In this document: in pieces, positions 1 to 8,331 of the stretch
Numbering within the stretch: position 1 is the first letter of the stretch
Layout: the number at the start of each line of letters is the position of its first letter
NCBI GenBank assembly: GCA_038231215.1
Contig: JBBRLS010000014.1
Coordinates: 1 to 64,000 of the forward strand
Direction of reading: 5' to 3'
Length of the DNA: 64,000 bases
Source: Schlegelella_A sp038231215
GTDB taxonomy: Bacteria > Pseudomonadota > Gammaproteobacteria > Burkholderiales > Burkholderiaceae_C
Program-made: the position numbers and the translations under genes
The notes under the pieces: generated by a model
What the model saw: the letters and a program-made list of their open reading frames with translations, nothing else
The model's database searches: none
Told to the model about the DNA's origin: nothing

Positions 1-1
1 C

Positions 2-682
2 GACGTGACGCAAGACCAGGCCTTCGCCCACGCCAACGACGTGCTGAAGAACGCCGTCGGCGGCATCAGCGACATCATCCACATCCCCGGCCTCGTCAAC
101 GTCGACTTCGAGGACGTCAAGACGGTGATGAGCGAGCCGGGCAAGGCGATGATGGGCACGGCCATCGGGTCGGGCCCCGACCGCGCCGCCAAGGCGGCCG
201 AAGCGGCGGTGGCTTGCCCGCTCCTCGAAGGCATCGACCTCTCGGGCGCACGCGGCGTGCTGGTGCTGATCGCGGCCAATCGCAACACCTTCAAGCTGAG
301 CGAGAGCCGCAACGCGATGAACACGATCCGCCGCTACGCCGCCGACGATGCGCACGTCATCTACGGCACGGCCTACGACGAGTCGCTGGGCGACCAGCTT
401 CGCGTGACCGTCATCGCCACGGGCCTCAGCCCGTCGAAGCAGCGCGTGCAGACGCCGATCAGCGTCGTGCACAGCGCCCCGGTGCAGCGCACCGGCACCG
501 ACAACCTGCCGGTCCTGAACCAGCAGGTGCAGATGCCGCCGCAGCAGCACGACTACTCGGGCCTGACGACGCCGAGCGTCTGGCGCAACGGCCGCACTGC
601 CGCGGCCAAGGTCGATGCGCTGGCGAGCAATGGCATGGACGAGATCGAGATCCCGGCGTTCCTGCGCAAGCAGGCGGATTGA
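2..682 (+). CDS. ftsZ: Cell division protein FtsZ (C-terminal part, 5' truncated by window edge)
   Basis: FtsZ is the tubulin-like GTPase that polymerises into the cytokinetic Z ring. The window begins inside the gene, and about 226 residues remain of a usual length near 400. The visible part starts just before the T7 synergy loop (NVDFEDVKTVM, whose acidic residues complete the GTPase site of the next subunit). It continues through the C-terminal subdomain (SGARGVLVLIAANRN), a variable Gln/Pro-rich linker, and the conserved terminal peptide EIEIPAFLRKQAD, which binds FtsA, ZipA and SepF-type partners. In related genomes lpxC follows closely; here it is 3.2 kb away. Confidence 0.97.
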   Translation, partial: DVTQDQAFAHANDVLKNAVGGISDIIHIPGLVNVDFEDVKTVMSEPGKAMMGTAIGSGPDRAAKAAEAAVACPLLEGIDLSGARGVLVLIAANRNTFKLSESRNAMNTIRRYAADDAHVIYGTAYDESLGDQLRVTVIATGLSPSKQRVQTPISVVHSAPVQRTGTDNLPVLNQQVQMPPQQHDYSGLTTPSVWRNGRTAAAKVDALASNGMDEIEIPAFLRKQAD

Positions 683-803
683 GGCGGCGTCTTGTTGCCC
701 GGGCCCCGGACTGGGTTGTGGACGAAGCCATATTCGCATATTGATCGCCGCGCGATCGATATGCGAGGTTACCGAAGCGCCATCCGCACCCGGCCGCTGC
801 CGC

Positions 804-890
804 ATCGACCGCAGCAAGATCCAAGACTACCTGTTGCACCCCATCAAGGGTCGCGGCAAGTCGGGATTCTTCGATTCGTTCGGCTTCTCG
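804..890 (+). pseudogene. Possible remnant of a DUF6883-like domain
   Basis: One frame reads IDRSKIQDYLLHP followed by IKGRGKSGFFDSFGF. This resembles the opening of small DUF6883-type domains, which typically show a YLL..P..GrgKa.fF..lGF pattern. The frame has no credible start, and the expected second half of the domain is not continuous with it, so it would be a fragment. The resemblance comes from memory of the family pattern and covers fewer than 30 residues. It could be chance. Confidence 0.25.
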
Positions 891-1366
891 CGGCTCCGCT
901 GGGGTCTGTCAAGTCCCGCGCCGTTGCTGGATTTGCAGCCGGCCGCAAACCTGTTCCGCGAACCGTCCGCCAAGATGCGCGGTCGGTCGCATCTTGGATG
1001 CCTGTTCGATTCCCGACGGCACTTCGCGCGAGCCGGACGAGCCGATTCAGAAACGCAGCACCGAATCATTGACCGTCGCTCAGGGCGATAGCTGCGCTGC
1101 CGTCAGTTGCTTGCACGGGTGGTGGAAGAAAAGAACCACGAGGCGCTGCGACGCGACTCGCGCGGTAGACGGTTCCGAGTATCGTTGGCCTAGCCGCAAG
1201 CGTTCAACACCGTCTCAAAGTCGGCGCACAGTTCCTCGTCTGCCACACGCTGCTTGGGTTTGCCAGCGAAACGAGATGACGGAATCCGAGCTCGGCGGTC
1301 ACGATCTGGCCGCCCCTGTGACCTGGGCCCATGAGGAGCCAGATGGTGATCTTCACTGTCTCTCGA

Positions 1367-1474
1367 ATTGATTGAAGTTGACGGTGACGCGCCCGAGCGC
1401 TTCAAAGAAGGGTTCGTTCAATTCATCGCCGAGATCGAACAGCGCGCGCTGGAGGCGAAGGGCACGCAGCAATG
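1367..1474 (+). pseudogene. Possible C-terminal tail of a lost gene
   Basis: A short open stretch ends in a normal-looking amphipathic helix (EGFVQFIAEIEQRALEAKG) and a TGA stop, but an in-frame stop lies just upstream. Its amino-acid composition is protein-like, unlike the Arg/Pro/Ser-rich shadow frames around it. No family is recognised. It fits the end of a gene truncated by insertion or deletion. Confidence 0.2.
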
Positions 1475-1883
1475 AACCATACGCTTACCCCAAAGTTACC
1501 CTTGGGAGTGAACCTTTGTCCGGGCCTTTCCCGGCACGCCTCTTACTCGTCATCTGCGCCTTGGCAGCCTCCCTGTCAGCATCACGCGGCAAGGCGTACC
1601 TCAACTCAAGCGTGATCAGGGGCTCGCTCTTTTCCTCCGGTGTGCAGTTCTGTGAGCAGCGAGAAGAGCCTCCGAGCCTTCCCGATGCTGATAGGGTGCG
1701 CGAGGGATGCCGTCGTCACCTACGCGCTCCAACAGTTTTCTTTGCCGGGTTGCTCCGCTCTCTTTTCAAGTCCACCCGTTTGGGCGATCGTGTCCACCCT
1801 TCTGGGCGAGAGGGTAATAGCCACCCATACCCACGCCCGGCCAAGACGCACACTCCATAGACCACTACGGTGAAAGGTCTTCG

Positions 1884-2738
1884 ATGAAGCCGATCTGGAT
1901 GACTTTCGTTGGGGCAGGGGTAGCAGCGGTTCTACTTGCCGCGGTCCTCTATTCAAGGCTGCCCGAGTCGGCAACCCCTCAGAAGGACAGGACGTCCGCC
2001 GCGTCCATGACGGCGCCGCAGTTGGTAGCGTACCCACGCGCTGACAACCCGGCACCCGGGAAGGCGGGCACCTCCGCGCCGTCCGAGGCCATGCAGAAGC
2101 AGCATCTGACTAAATCAGCCGAGGTCGACACTTTGCTCAAGACGGGCGACCCGAAGGCCGCATTCGCGGCTTACAAGATCGTCGCGACGTGTGTGTTCTC
2201 GCGCACGCACGAAGCCCGCGCGCTGAACGACCCGAGGTTTGTCGTCAAGCGGAACTGGACCTCGCCCGCCGAGGCCTGCGGTGACCTCTCGCCCGGCCAG
2301 ATCGCCTCGCGAATGGAAGGACTCGGCCGCGCTGCCGATGCCGGCGTGCCAGGCTCGGTCGAGGCGTTCGCGCTGGAAGGGCCCGAGGGCAACGGATGGT
2401 CGAACTACAACCCGGCGCTCGTAGCCGCTTGGGAGGAACGAGCGAAGGCACAAATGGGGGCCGGTGCCAGGAACGGCGACCGATGGTCGATCTCCACGCT
2501 GGCGACGAATTTCGAGCAGGGCGACCCGGCGATCCGCGACCTGACCAAGGCGCTCGCCTACGTCAGCGCGCAGCAAGAGATTACGGTGCTGCAACTGGGT
2601 CAGCCCGACCCAAACGTCGGTAACTGGATCGCAAGGCTCACCAACCAAGTCGGCCCTGAAAAGGCCAAGGTCGCCATTGAGCAAGGCAAACAACTCGTCG
2701 CCCAAGCGAAAGCGTCGCCCTTGTGGAGTGCCCAATGA
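1884..2738 (+). CDS. Membrane-anchored exported protein of unknown function
   Basis: The product is 284 residues and not recognised. An N-terminal hydrophobic segment (about residues 6-24, WMTFVGAGVAAVLLAAVLY) follows a short positive start, so it is probably an inner-membrane anchor or uncleaved signal. A low-complexity Ser/Ala/Pro linker (about 30-75) leads to a mostly helical soluble domain facing the periplasm. That domain has two cysteines (in ATCVF and EACGD) that could pair. The start is supported by AAAGG 6 bases upstream. Its stop overlaps the ATG of the next exported gene (ATGA), so the two are almost certainly co-transcribed. No Pfam-level assignment is offered. Confidence 0.75.
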   Translation: MKPIWMTFVGAGVAAVLLAAVLYSRLPESATPQKDRTSAASMTAPQLVAYPRADNPAPGKAGTSAPSEAMQKQHLTKSAEVDTLLKTGDPKAAFAAYKIVATCVFSRTHEARALNDPRFVVKRNWTSPAEACGDLSPGQIASRMEGLGRAADAGVPGSVEAFALEGPEGNGWSNYNPALVAAWEERAKAQMGAGARNGDRWSISTLATNFEQGDPAIRDLTKALAYVSAQQEITVLQLGQPDPNVGNWIARLTNQVGPEKAKVAIEQGKQLVAQAKASPLWSAQ

Positions 2739-3370
2739 AGCGCTCCATCATCACCATCCTCACGATGGCGTCCTTCCTCCTTGACGGCGTCGTGCAAGCG
2801 AACGGCCCGGACGGAAAGGCAGCCGATGCAGGCCGCTTCCTTTGTGCCTGCGATATCCAAAGCCAGCTCGGCATTGGACAGCCGCTCATGGACACCGCAA
2901 TCGCGTTCCTAAAGTCGCTCTCGCTGATCTCGTACACGAAGGGCAACAAGGCGGTGCCCGGCGACACGGTGACGCTCTGCGACGGGCATACATGCATCGA
3001 CGTGGTCCTAACGAACGTCGTTACGCAGACCTGGACGATCAAGAAGCACTACGACGATGACGGGAGCCTGTACCGGAACGCGAAGATCGCAATCAACAAG
3101 GGCGAGATTGGCAGGCTCTTCGCCCAGTACACAGTTACCCCCGCGAACCTAGCATTCGACAGCAACCTGCGGATCGGGCACGTCACTGCCGGGCCGCTGG
3201 AAGTCGTTCCAACGCCGCCCCCGGCGCCGCCGTCGCCCCCGCCGCCGTCGCCCGCTCCGACAGAGATGACACTCGGTGGGTTCGGCTTCCACTTCGACTG
3301 GGGTGGGGCGCCGAACAACGGCGGCTTCGAGCCGATGCCTACGACGAGCACGAACGGCAACCACTACTAG
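2735..3370 (+). CDS. Secreted or periplasmic protein with Pro-rich hinge, unknown function
   Basis: The product is 211 residues. A signal peptide is evident (MKRSIITILTMASFLLDGVV, cleavage probably near residue 23). The mature part has a cysteine cluster (FLCACD, then TLCDGHTCID) over about residues 36-90, a beta-rich middle, a proline hinge (about 158-175, repeats of PP and SPPPP) and a Gly/Asn-rich tail ending NGNHY. The four cysteines suggest disulfides or metal binding outside the cytoplasm. The start is the ATG at 2735 in a 4-base overlap with the previous stop; an upstream in-frame GTG at 2723 would spoil the signal peptide. A rho-independent terminator follows 27 bases downstream. Confidence 0.75.
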   Translation: MKRSIITILTMASFLLDGVVQANGPDGKAADAGRFLCACDIQSQLGIGQPLMDTAIAFLKSLSLISYTKGNKAVPGDTVTLCDGHTCIDVVLTNVVTQTWTIKKHYDDDGSLYRNAKIAINKGEIGRLFAQYTVTPANLAFDSNLRIGHVTAGPLEVVPTPPPAPPSPPPPSPAPTEMTLGGFGFHFDWGGAPNNGGFEPMPTTSTNGNHY

Positions 3371-3396
3371 ACTTCGGTAGTCCCAAGGATGAAATT

Positions 3397-3424
3397 GGCC
3401 GCCCGCGGGCGGCCTCTTTTCTTT
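3397..3424 (+). terminator. Rho-independent terminator of the two-gene exported module
   Basis: A perfect 18-base palindrome (GGCCGCCCG and its complement, 3397-3414) is followed immediately by TCTTTTCTTT. The position, 26 bases after the stop of the second exported gene, fits termination of a self-contained transcript. Confidence 0.85.
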
Positions 3425-3903
3425 CGGCTGAGACGCCCTCGACCTGAGTGAACCGACCGAGGCCATCAAATCGGCCTTCCCGATCATCGTCACCGATACC
3501 GCCCTCTTCGGCCGACGCCGCGCTGCCTGCCCCTCGCTCGCTTCGCCAAGGCGTCGCCGAGGAACACGATCAACTCACAAATATTGCGCGCGCACGGCGG
3601 CCAAGCAGGCCTTGGGCAGATCCTCGGCCGCGTTCATGCCTTGCGATGTTGACATCAGTCGGTGCCTGCAATCGGCCCAAAGCGCCCGCGGGCGTTCAAC
3701 GCGCAGGTGACGGGAACTGCTTTCGGCCGCCACACGAGCGCCAGCGCGCTGCAGCGTGAGGCCGCGGCTCGTGTCGGTCTGAACGGATCGTGGGCGCGCG
3801 CCGCCTGTCGCCGACATAACGGCGAAGACCCGAGGGTCACTGCAGACCTTGCCCGACCGGCGCGTGTCCGGCTCGAACACATGACATCGCCGACAATCTC
3901 CCC
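3425..3903. other. 480-base gap before lpxC, no gene supported
   Basis: No frame has a start with a ribosome binding site and a plausible protein. A plus-strand frame near 3440-3500 reads LSEPTEAIKSAFPIIVTDT and then degrades, which may be a decayed gene end or chance. The 3' end carries GACAAT at 3892-3897, six bases before the lpxC start, a candidate -10 element. Nothing else was identified. Confidence 0.5.
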
Positions 3904-4839
3904 ATGCTCGCCCAGCGCACCCTGAAGTCCATGACCCGCGCCGTCGGCGTGGGCGTGCACGGCGGGCAGCGCGTCGAGATGACACTGCGGCCGGCCGCGC
4001 CCGACACCGGCATCGTCTTTCGCCGCGTCGACCTGCCGCGCTCGGTCGACATCAAAGCCGACGCCTTCTCGGTCTGCGACACGCGCATGGCGACGACGAT
4101 CTCGGCCGGCGGCGATCCCGACGGACCCAAGGTCAAGACGGTCGAGCACCTGCTCTCGGCTTGCTCGGGTCTGGGGCTCGACAACCTGATCGTCGACATC
4201 AACGCCGAAGAGGTGCCCATCCTCGACGGCTCGGCGGCCTCGTTCGTGTTCCTGTTGCAGAGCGCCGGCATCGTCCTGCAGGACGCGCCCAAGCGCTTCC
4301 TGCGCGTCAAGCGGCCGGTCGAGGTGAGAGAAGGCGAGGGCGCCTCGCTGAAGTGGGCGCGCCTCGAGCCCTACGAAGGCTACAAGCTCGCCTTCGAGAT
4401 CGAGTTCGATCATCCGGCGGTCAGCCAGACCGGCCAGCAGTTCGTGTTCGAGATGGACGCGGCGCGCTACAAGAGCGAGATCGCGCGGGCACGGACCTTC
4501 GGCTTCACCAAGGAGCTGGACGTGATGCGCTCGCGTGGCCTCGGCCTCGGCGTGAGCCTCGACAACGTCGTCGCCGTCGACGAGTTCAAGATCCTCAACA
4601 GCGATGGCCTTCGCTACGACGACGAGTTCGTCAAGCACAAGATCCTCGACGCGATCGGCGACATGATGATGGCCGGCCGGCCGCTGCTCGCGTCGTACCG
4701 CGCGTTCAAGTCGGGCCATGCGCTCAACAACACCCTGGTGCGGGCGCTGCTCTCGGACCCGACGGCGTACGAGACGGTGACCTTCGACGACGAGGCGCGC
4801 GCCCCGGCCGGCCTGGCCGAGCTTGCGCCGGCCTGGTGA
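3904..4839 (+). CDS. lpxC: UDP-3-O-acyl-N-acetylglucosamine deacetylase LpxC
   Basis: LpxC is a zinc amidase catalysing the committed step of lipid A synthesis: it removes acetate from UDP-3-O-acyl-GlcNAc in the cytoplasm. The 311-residue length is normal. Zinc ligands are visible: His82 in KTVEHL, and His245 and Asp249 in the HKILD motif. The catalytic His272 is in SGHALNN. The N-terminus (LAQRTLKSMTRAVGVGVH) matches the family start. No Shine-Dalgarno precedes the ATG (CTCCCC). The gene normally follows ftsZ directly at the end of the division and cell wall cluster; here it is separated by an insertion. Confidence 0.97.
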   Translation: MLAQRTLKSMTRAVGVGVHGGQRVEMTLRPAAPDTGIVFRRVDLPRSVDIKADAFSVCDTRMATTISAGGDPDGPKVKTVEHLLSACSGLGLDNLIVDINAEEVPILDGSAASFVFLLQSAGIVLQDAPKRFLRVKRPVEVREGEGASLKWARLEPYEGYKLAFEIEFDHPAVSQTGQQFVFEMDAARYKSEIARARTFGFTKELDVMRSRGLGLGVSLDNVVAVDEFKILNSDGLRYDDEFVKHKILDAIGDMMMAGRPLLASYRAFKSGHALNNTLVRALLSDPTAYETVTFDDEARAPAGLAELAPAW

Positions 4840-4856
4840 GCCGGGGCACGGAATCG

Positions 4857-5042
4857 ATGGGCGTCTTTCGGGCGCTGCTCCTCGTGATGCTGCTGGCCGG
4901 TGCCGGCTGCTTCGCAGCCTATGCGCTGAGCGGGCAAGGGCGATTTCGCGGCTATGGCCTTCGCCTGGTGCGCTGGACGGTCTTCGCCGGCCTCGCCTTC
5001 TTCGCCGTGCTGATCGTGCAGCGCCTCCTCGAATCATGGTGA
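4857..5042 (+). CDS. Small two-helix membrane protein, unknown
   Basis: The product is 61 residues with two hydrophobic helices (about 4-24 and 40-56) separated by a short basic loop (GQGRFRGYGLRLVR). It starts 17 bases after the lpxC stop, and the frame is coding-like throughout. The TGA stop is 7 bases before the start of a second small membrane protein, which suggests co-transcription with lpxC. Small proteins in this position are common in Burkholderiales genomes, but no function is known to me. Confidence 0.7.
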   Translation: MGVFRALLLVMLLAGAGCFAAYALSGQGRFRGYGLRLVRWTVFAGLAFFAVLIVQRLLESW

Positions 5043-5049
5043 GCGCGGC

Positions 5050-5265
5050 GTGACGATCTTTCGCTGGATCGTCGGCGTGCTGGGTGCAATCTTCGCGGCG
5101 AGCGCGCTGCTCAGCTTCATCATCTCGATCGCCTTCGACGCCTCGATCTGGATGGAGCGGGCGCGGCGCTTTCGTCACTGGCTCTGGTTGGTGCTGCTGC
5201 TCTGGTTCAACGTCGAGGTCTGGGGCAGCGTCGCTCGCACTTTGATTCACTGGTCCACCGGCTGA
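5050..5265 (+). CDS. Small membrane protein, unknown
   Basis: The product is 71 residues from a GTG start 7 bases after the preceding stop. It has two hydrophobic segments (about 3-30 and 43-60) and aromatic-rich boundaries (FRHWLWLVLLLWFNVEVW). It is probably translated together with the preceding 61-residue protein. No family is recognised. The convergent esterase gene ends 15 bases downstream. Confidence 0.65.
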   Translation: MTIFRWIVGVLGAIFAASALLSFIISIAFDASIWMERARRFRHWLWLVLLLWFNVEVWGSVARTLIHWSTG

Positions 5266-5280
5266 GCCGCCAGCGGCGCG

Positions 5281-5898
5281 TCAAAGGCCCAGAAAGGCGA
5301 GCACCGACAGCAGGTGCGTCTCGAAATCCGAGAGCGCATGGTCGCTGCCCTCGACGAGACGGATACGGCAACCGGTGTAGCGCGCGCTCATCTCGCGCCA
5401 CGAAAGCACTTCGTCGCCCTTGGCGATGACGGCGAAGTAGCGCTCGCGCCGCGTCAGTTGCGGCGGCGGCGCCAAGATGAGCAGCTCGTCGATGAACTCG
5501 GCGTGGAAGCAGAAGCGATCGTCGCCGTGCCAGGCCTTCTGCTCACCGATGTGGGCGGCCAGATCGCGCGCCGGGTCGACGGCCGGGTTCAGAAGCACGG
5601 CGCGGCAGCCGGTGCGCTCGGCCACGACAGTGGCGTAGAAGCCGCCGAGCGAGCTGCCGATGACGGCCATGCGGTCGTGCGGCCAGTCGGCGGTCGCGGC
5701 GAGAACCGCGTCGATCGCGCTGCGCGGCGAGGGCGGCAATTGCGGGCAATGCCAGCCGAGATCGGGACGGTTCGCCTGCACCCATGCGGCGACGCGGCGC
5801 GCCTTGGCCGACTGTGGCGACGAGCGAAATCCATGCAAATAGAGCAGGTGGGTGAGCGGCGCCCCCGGCGCTGCCGCAGCGGCGGCAGGATCGCTCAC
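5281..5898 (-). CDS. YqiA-like alpha/beta-hydrolase (esterase)
   Basis: The product is 205 residues. After a short Ala-rich leader it shows the YqiA-type pattern: LLYLHGFRSSP near the N-terminus, the nucleophile elbow GSSLGGFYA (catalytic Ser), an acidic residue in GDEVL, and the catalytic His in GSDHALSDFE near the C-terminus. The family hydrolyses short acyl esters; the physiological substrate is uncertain. The GTG start overlaps the mpl stop (GTGA), so the two genes are translationally coupled. The product is cytoplasmic, with no signal peptide. Confidence 0.88.
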   Translation of the reverse strand: MSDPAAAAAAPGAPLTHLLYLHGFRSSPQSAKARRVAAWVQANRPDLGWHCPQLPPSPRSAIDAVLAATADWPHDRMAVIGSSLGGFYATVVAERTGCRAVLLNPAVDPARDLAAHIGEQKAWHGDDRFCFHAEFIDELLILAPPPQLTRRERYFAVIAKGDEVLSWREMSARYTGCRIRLVEGSDHALSDFETHLLSVLAFLGL

Positions 5899-7283
5899 GC
5901 GGCGGCGCGCGTCGTGCCTGTGCCTTGCGATGCCGCCAGTGCGGCAAGAAGCTTGGCGTGCACGCCGCCGAAGCCGCCGTTGCTCATGCACAGCACGTGG
6001 TCGCCAGGACGCGCCGCGGCGACGATGCGCGAGACCAGTTCGTCGACCGTCAAAGCGACAACGGCGCGCACGCCCAGCGGTCGCAGCGCCTCGGCCGCGT
6101 CCCAACCGAGACCGCCGCCGTGGCAGAAGGCTAGGTCGGCTTCTTCGAGCGCCCAGGGGAGCTGGGCCTTCACTGCGCCCAGCTTCATGGTGTTGGAGCG
6201 CGGCTCGAAGGCGGCGAGGATGCGCGCCGCGCCGGCCTTGCGACGCAGGCCGTCTAGCGTCGTGCGCATGGCGGTCGGGTGGTGCGCGAAGTCGTCGTAG
6301 ACGGCGACGCCCATCGCTTCGCCGCGCAGCTCGAGGCGCCGCCGCACGTTGTGAAAGCTGCCGAGCGCGCGCGCCGCGACCTCGGGCGCTACGCCGGCGT
6401 GCTCGGCGGCGCCGATCGCGGCGAGCGCGTTCATCTGGTTGTGCTCGCCGAGCAGCGCCCAGTCGACGCGGGCGATGCGCAGGCCGCCGCGCAGCACGTC
6501 GAAGGCGTGCGGCTCGCCGCGCGCGCGCAGCATGCCCGGCTCTTCCTTCCTGCCGCCGAAGCGTTGCACGGGCGTCCAGCAGCCCATCGCCAGCACGCGC
6601 TGCAGCGCCTCCTCGCGCGCGTTGACGACGAGCCGCCCGTTCGCCGGAACGGTGCGCACGAGGTGATGAAACTGGCGCTCGATCGCCGCCAGGTTGTCGA
6701 AGATGTCGGCGTGGTCGAACTCGAGGTTGTTGAGGATCGCCGTGCGCGGCCGGTAGTGGATGAACTTGCTGCGCTTGTCGAAGAACGCGGTGTCGTACTC
6801 GTCGGCCTCGATGACGAAAGGCGCGTTCGGGTCGCCGAGTCGTGCCGAGACGCCGAAGTCGAGCGGCACGCCGCCGACCAGGAAGCCGGGCTTCCTGGCC
6901 GCCGATTCGAGGATCCAGGCGAGCATCGCCGTCGTTCCGGTCTTGCCGTGCGTGCCGGCGACGGCCAGCACGTGGCGGCCGGCGAGCACGTGCTCGGCCA
7001 GCCATTGCGGGCCGCTCGTGTAGGGCAGGCTGGCGTCGAGGATCGCTTCCATCAGCGGGTTGCCACGCGTGATGGCGTTGCCGATGACGAAGAGGTCGGG
7101 TGCCAGCTTCAATTGCTCGGCGCCGTAGCCCTCGATCAGGTCGATGCCGAGCGCCACGAGCTGCTCGCTCATCGGCGGATAGACGTTGGCGTCGCAGCCT
7201 GTCACGCGGTGCCCGGCCTCGCGGGCAAGCGCCGCCAGTCCGCCCATGAATGTGCCGCAGATGCCGAGGACGTGCAGGTGCAT
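5895..7283 (-). CDS. mpl: UDP-N-acetylmuramate:L-Ala-gamma-D-Glu-meso-DAP ligase Mpl
   Basis: Mpl attaches recycled murein tripeptide to UDP-MurNAc in the cytoplasm, salvaging cell wall material. With the start MHLHVLGICGTFMGG the protein is 462 residues, close to the family's roughly 460. The Mur-ligase ATP loop is visible (VAGTHGKTGTTAM). It is followed by the central metal/ATP-site pattern (VIEADEYDTAFFDKRS, then LNNLEFDHADIF) and the C-terminal domain beginning VYDDFAHHPTAMRTTL. A further in-frame ATG at 7313 would add ten residues; neither start has a clear ribosome binding site. The downstream esterase gene overlaps by 4 bases. Confidence 0.94.
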   Translation of the reverse strand: MHLHVLGICGTFMGGLAALAREAGHRVTGCDANVYPPMSEQLVALGIDLIEGYGAEQLKLAPDLFVIGNAITRGNPLMEAILDASLPYTSGPQWLAEHVLAGRHVLAVAGTHGKTGTTAMLAWILESAARKPGFLVGGVPLDFGVSARLGDPNAPFVIEADEYDTAFFDKRSKFIHYRPRTAILNNLEFDHADIFDNLAAIERQFHHLVRTVPANGRLVVNAREEALQRVLAMGCWTPVQRFGGRKEEPGMLRARGEPHAFDVLRGGLRIARVDWALLGEHNQMNALAAIGAAEHAGVAPEVAARALGSFHNVRRRLELRGEAMGVAVYDDFAHHPTAMRTTLDGLRRKAGAARILAAFEPRSNTMKLGAVKAQLPWALEEADLAFCHGGGLGWDAAEALRPLGVRAVVALTVDELVSRIVAAARPGDHVLCMSNGGFGGVHAKLLAALAASQGTGTTRAAA

Positions 7284-7432
7284 CGGCGCATTGTGCAAGA
7301 GCGGCGATGTCATCTTCGTGAGGAATTTCGCTTCCGCGGCGGGAGGTCCGGCGCTTCGTGCTTTTGGCCCACCCGCGGGCCGCGGCGCGCAGGGACAATC
7401 TCGCTCTTTCGGTGCCAAGAAGAGGGAATCCG

Positions 7433-8320
7433 GTGCGCTCCATCCATCACGTTCTGGTCGTTGCGGTGCTGGCCGTTCTTTCATCGCAGGCGACGGCCGG
7501 CGCCGTGCTCGACGACATCCGCAGCCGCGGCAAGATCGTCATCGCGCATCGCGAATCGTCGGTGCCCTTCTCGTTCGTCGATGCGACGGGCAAGCCGGTC
7601 GGCTATGCCGTCGACCTGTGCAAGCGGCTCGCCGAGGCGGTGCGCACGCGGCTCGGCATGAAGACGATTGCCATCGACTACGTCAAGGTGACGCCGGCCG
7701 ACCGCATCCCGGCGATCGTCGAGCGCCGCGCCGACCTCGAGTGCGGTTCGACGACCAACAACGCCGAGCGGCGGCAGAAGGTCGCCTTCACGGTGCCGCA
7801 CTACGTCACCGGCGCGCGCTACCTGGTTCGCGCCGACTCGCCGATCAGCGAGCTGCAGGACTTCCAGGGCAAGAAGCTGGTGTCGACGACCGGGACGACG
7901 CCGCTCAAGGCGATCACCAATGCCAACAAGGAGCGCTTGCTCGGCATCGCAATCCTCGAGGTGGCCGACCATGCGCGCGCCGTCGAGATGGTCGAAAAGG
8001 GCGAGGCCGACGGCTTCGCGATGGACGATGTGCTGCTCTATGGGCTGCGCGCCGGCCGCGCCGATCCGGCCCGGCTCAAGGTCGTCGGCAAGTTCCTGAC
8101 GATCGAGCCGCTCGCCATCATGATGTCGAAGAACGACCCCGAGTTCAAGCAGATCGTCGACGAAGAGATGAAGCGGCTCGTCACGAGTCGCGAGATCTAT
8201 GCGGTGTACGACCGCTGGTTCGCGGCGCCGATCCCGCCGAAGAACGCGCCGCTCAACATCCCGATGACGTATCTGCTCAAGGACCTCTGGAAGTACCCGA
8301 CCGACTGGGTTCCGGGCTGA
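7433..8320 (+). CDS. Periplasmic amino-acid-type ABC transporter substrate-binding protein
   Basis: The product is 295 residues from a GTG preceded by AGAGG at a proper distance. A signal peptide (HHVLVVAVLAVLSSQATAGA) precedes a type II periplasmic binding fold of the polar amino-acid family (SBP_bac_3). Characteristic parts are GKIVIAHRESSVPFSF, GKPVGYAVDLCKRLAEAV and LECGSTTNNAERR. It most resembles GltI-like glutamate/aspartate binding proteins. No permease or ATPase genes are adjacent, so it is an orphan component here. A palindromic repeat follows directly. Confidence 0.88.
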   Translation: MRSIHHVLVVAVLAVLSSQATAGAVLDDIRSRGKIVIAHRESSVPFSFVDATGKPVGYAVDLCKRLAEAVRTRLGMKTIAIDYVKVTPADRIPAIVERRADLECGSTTNNAERRQKVAFTVPHYVTGARYLVRADSPISELQDFQGKKLVSTTGTTPLKAITNANKERLLGIAILEVADHARAVEMVEKGEADGFAMDDVLLYGLRAGRADPARLKVVGKFLTIEPLAIMMSKNDPEFKQIVDEEMKRLVTSREIYAVYDRWFAAPIPPKNAPLNIPMTYLLKDLWKYPTDWVPG

Positions 8321-8331
8321 GCCAGCCGGCC

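Larger units (their letters stand above)
683..1883. other. 1.2 kb stretch without a convincing intact gene, downstream of ftsZ
   Basis: No reading frame here has a plausible start, ribosome binding site, codon bias and family resemblance. The G+C content is visibly lower than in the flanking genes, especially from about 1470 to 1880. Short pieces read like decayed coding sequence: a plus-strand segment at 804-890, a minus-strand tail ending at about 1190, and a plus-strand tail at 1367-1474. There is no transposase, tRNA or clear terminal repeat. The end of the stretch (AAAGG at about 1874-1878) serves as ribosome binding site for the next gene. It looks like an insertion followed by decay. 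Confidence 0.6.

Noticed and set aside
1372..1860. A 162-codon plus-strand frame in the ftsZ-lpxC gap
   Set aside because: Ser/Arg/Pro-rich composition, no ribosome binding site and no recognisable fold; likely random openness.
3655..5250. A 531-codon minus-strand frame opposite lpxC
   Set aside because: Arg/His/Glu-rich shadow of lpxC and the small membrane genes, with no ribosome binding site or family pattern.
5281..7443. A 720-codon minus-strand frame suggesting an N-terminal extension of the esterase
   Set aside because: Only the last 205 codons look like protein; the upstream part is the mpl gene read in another frame.
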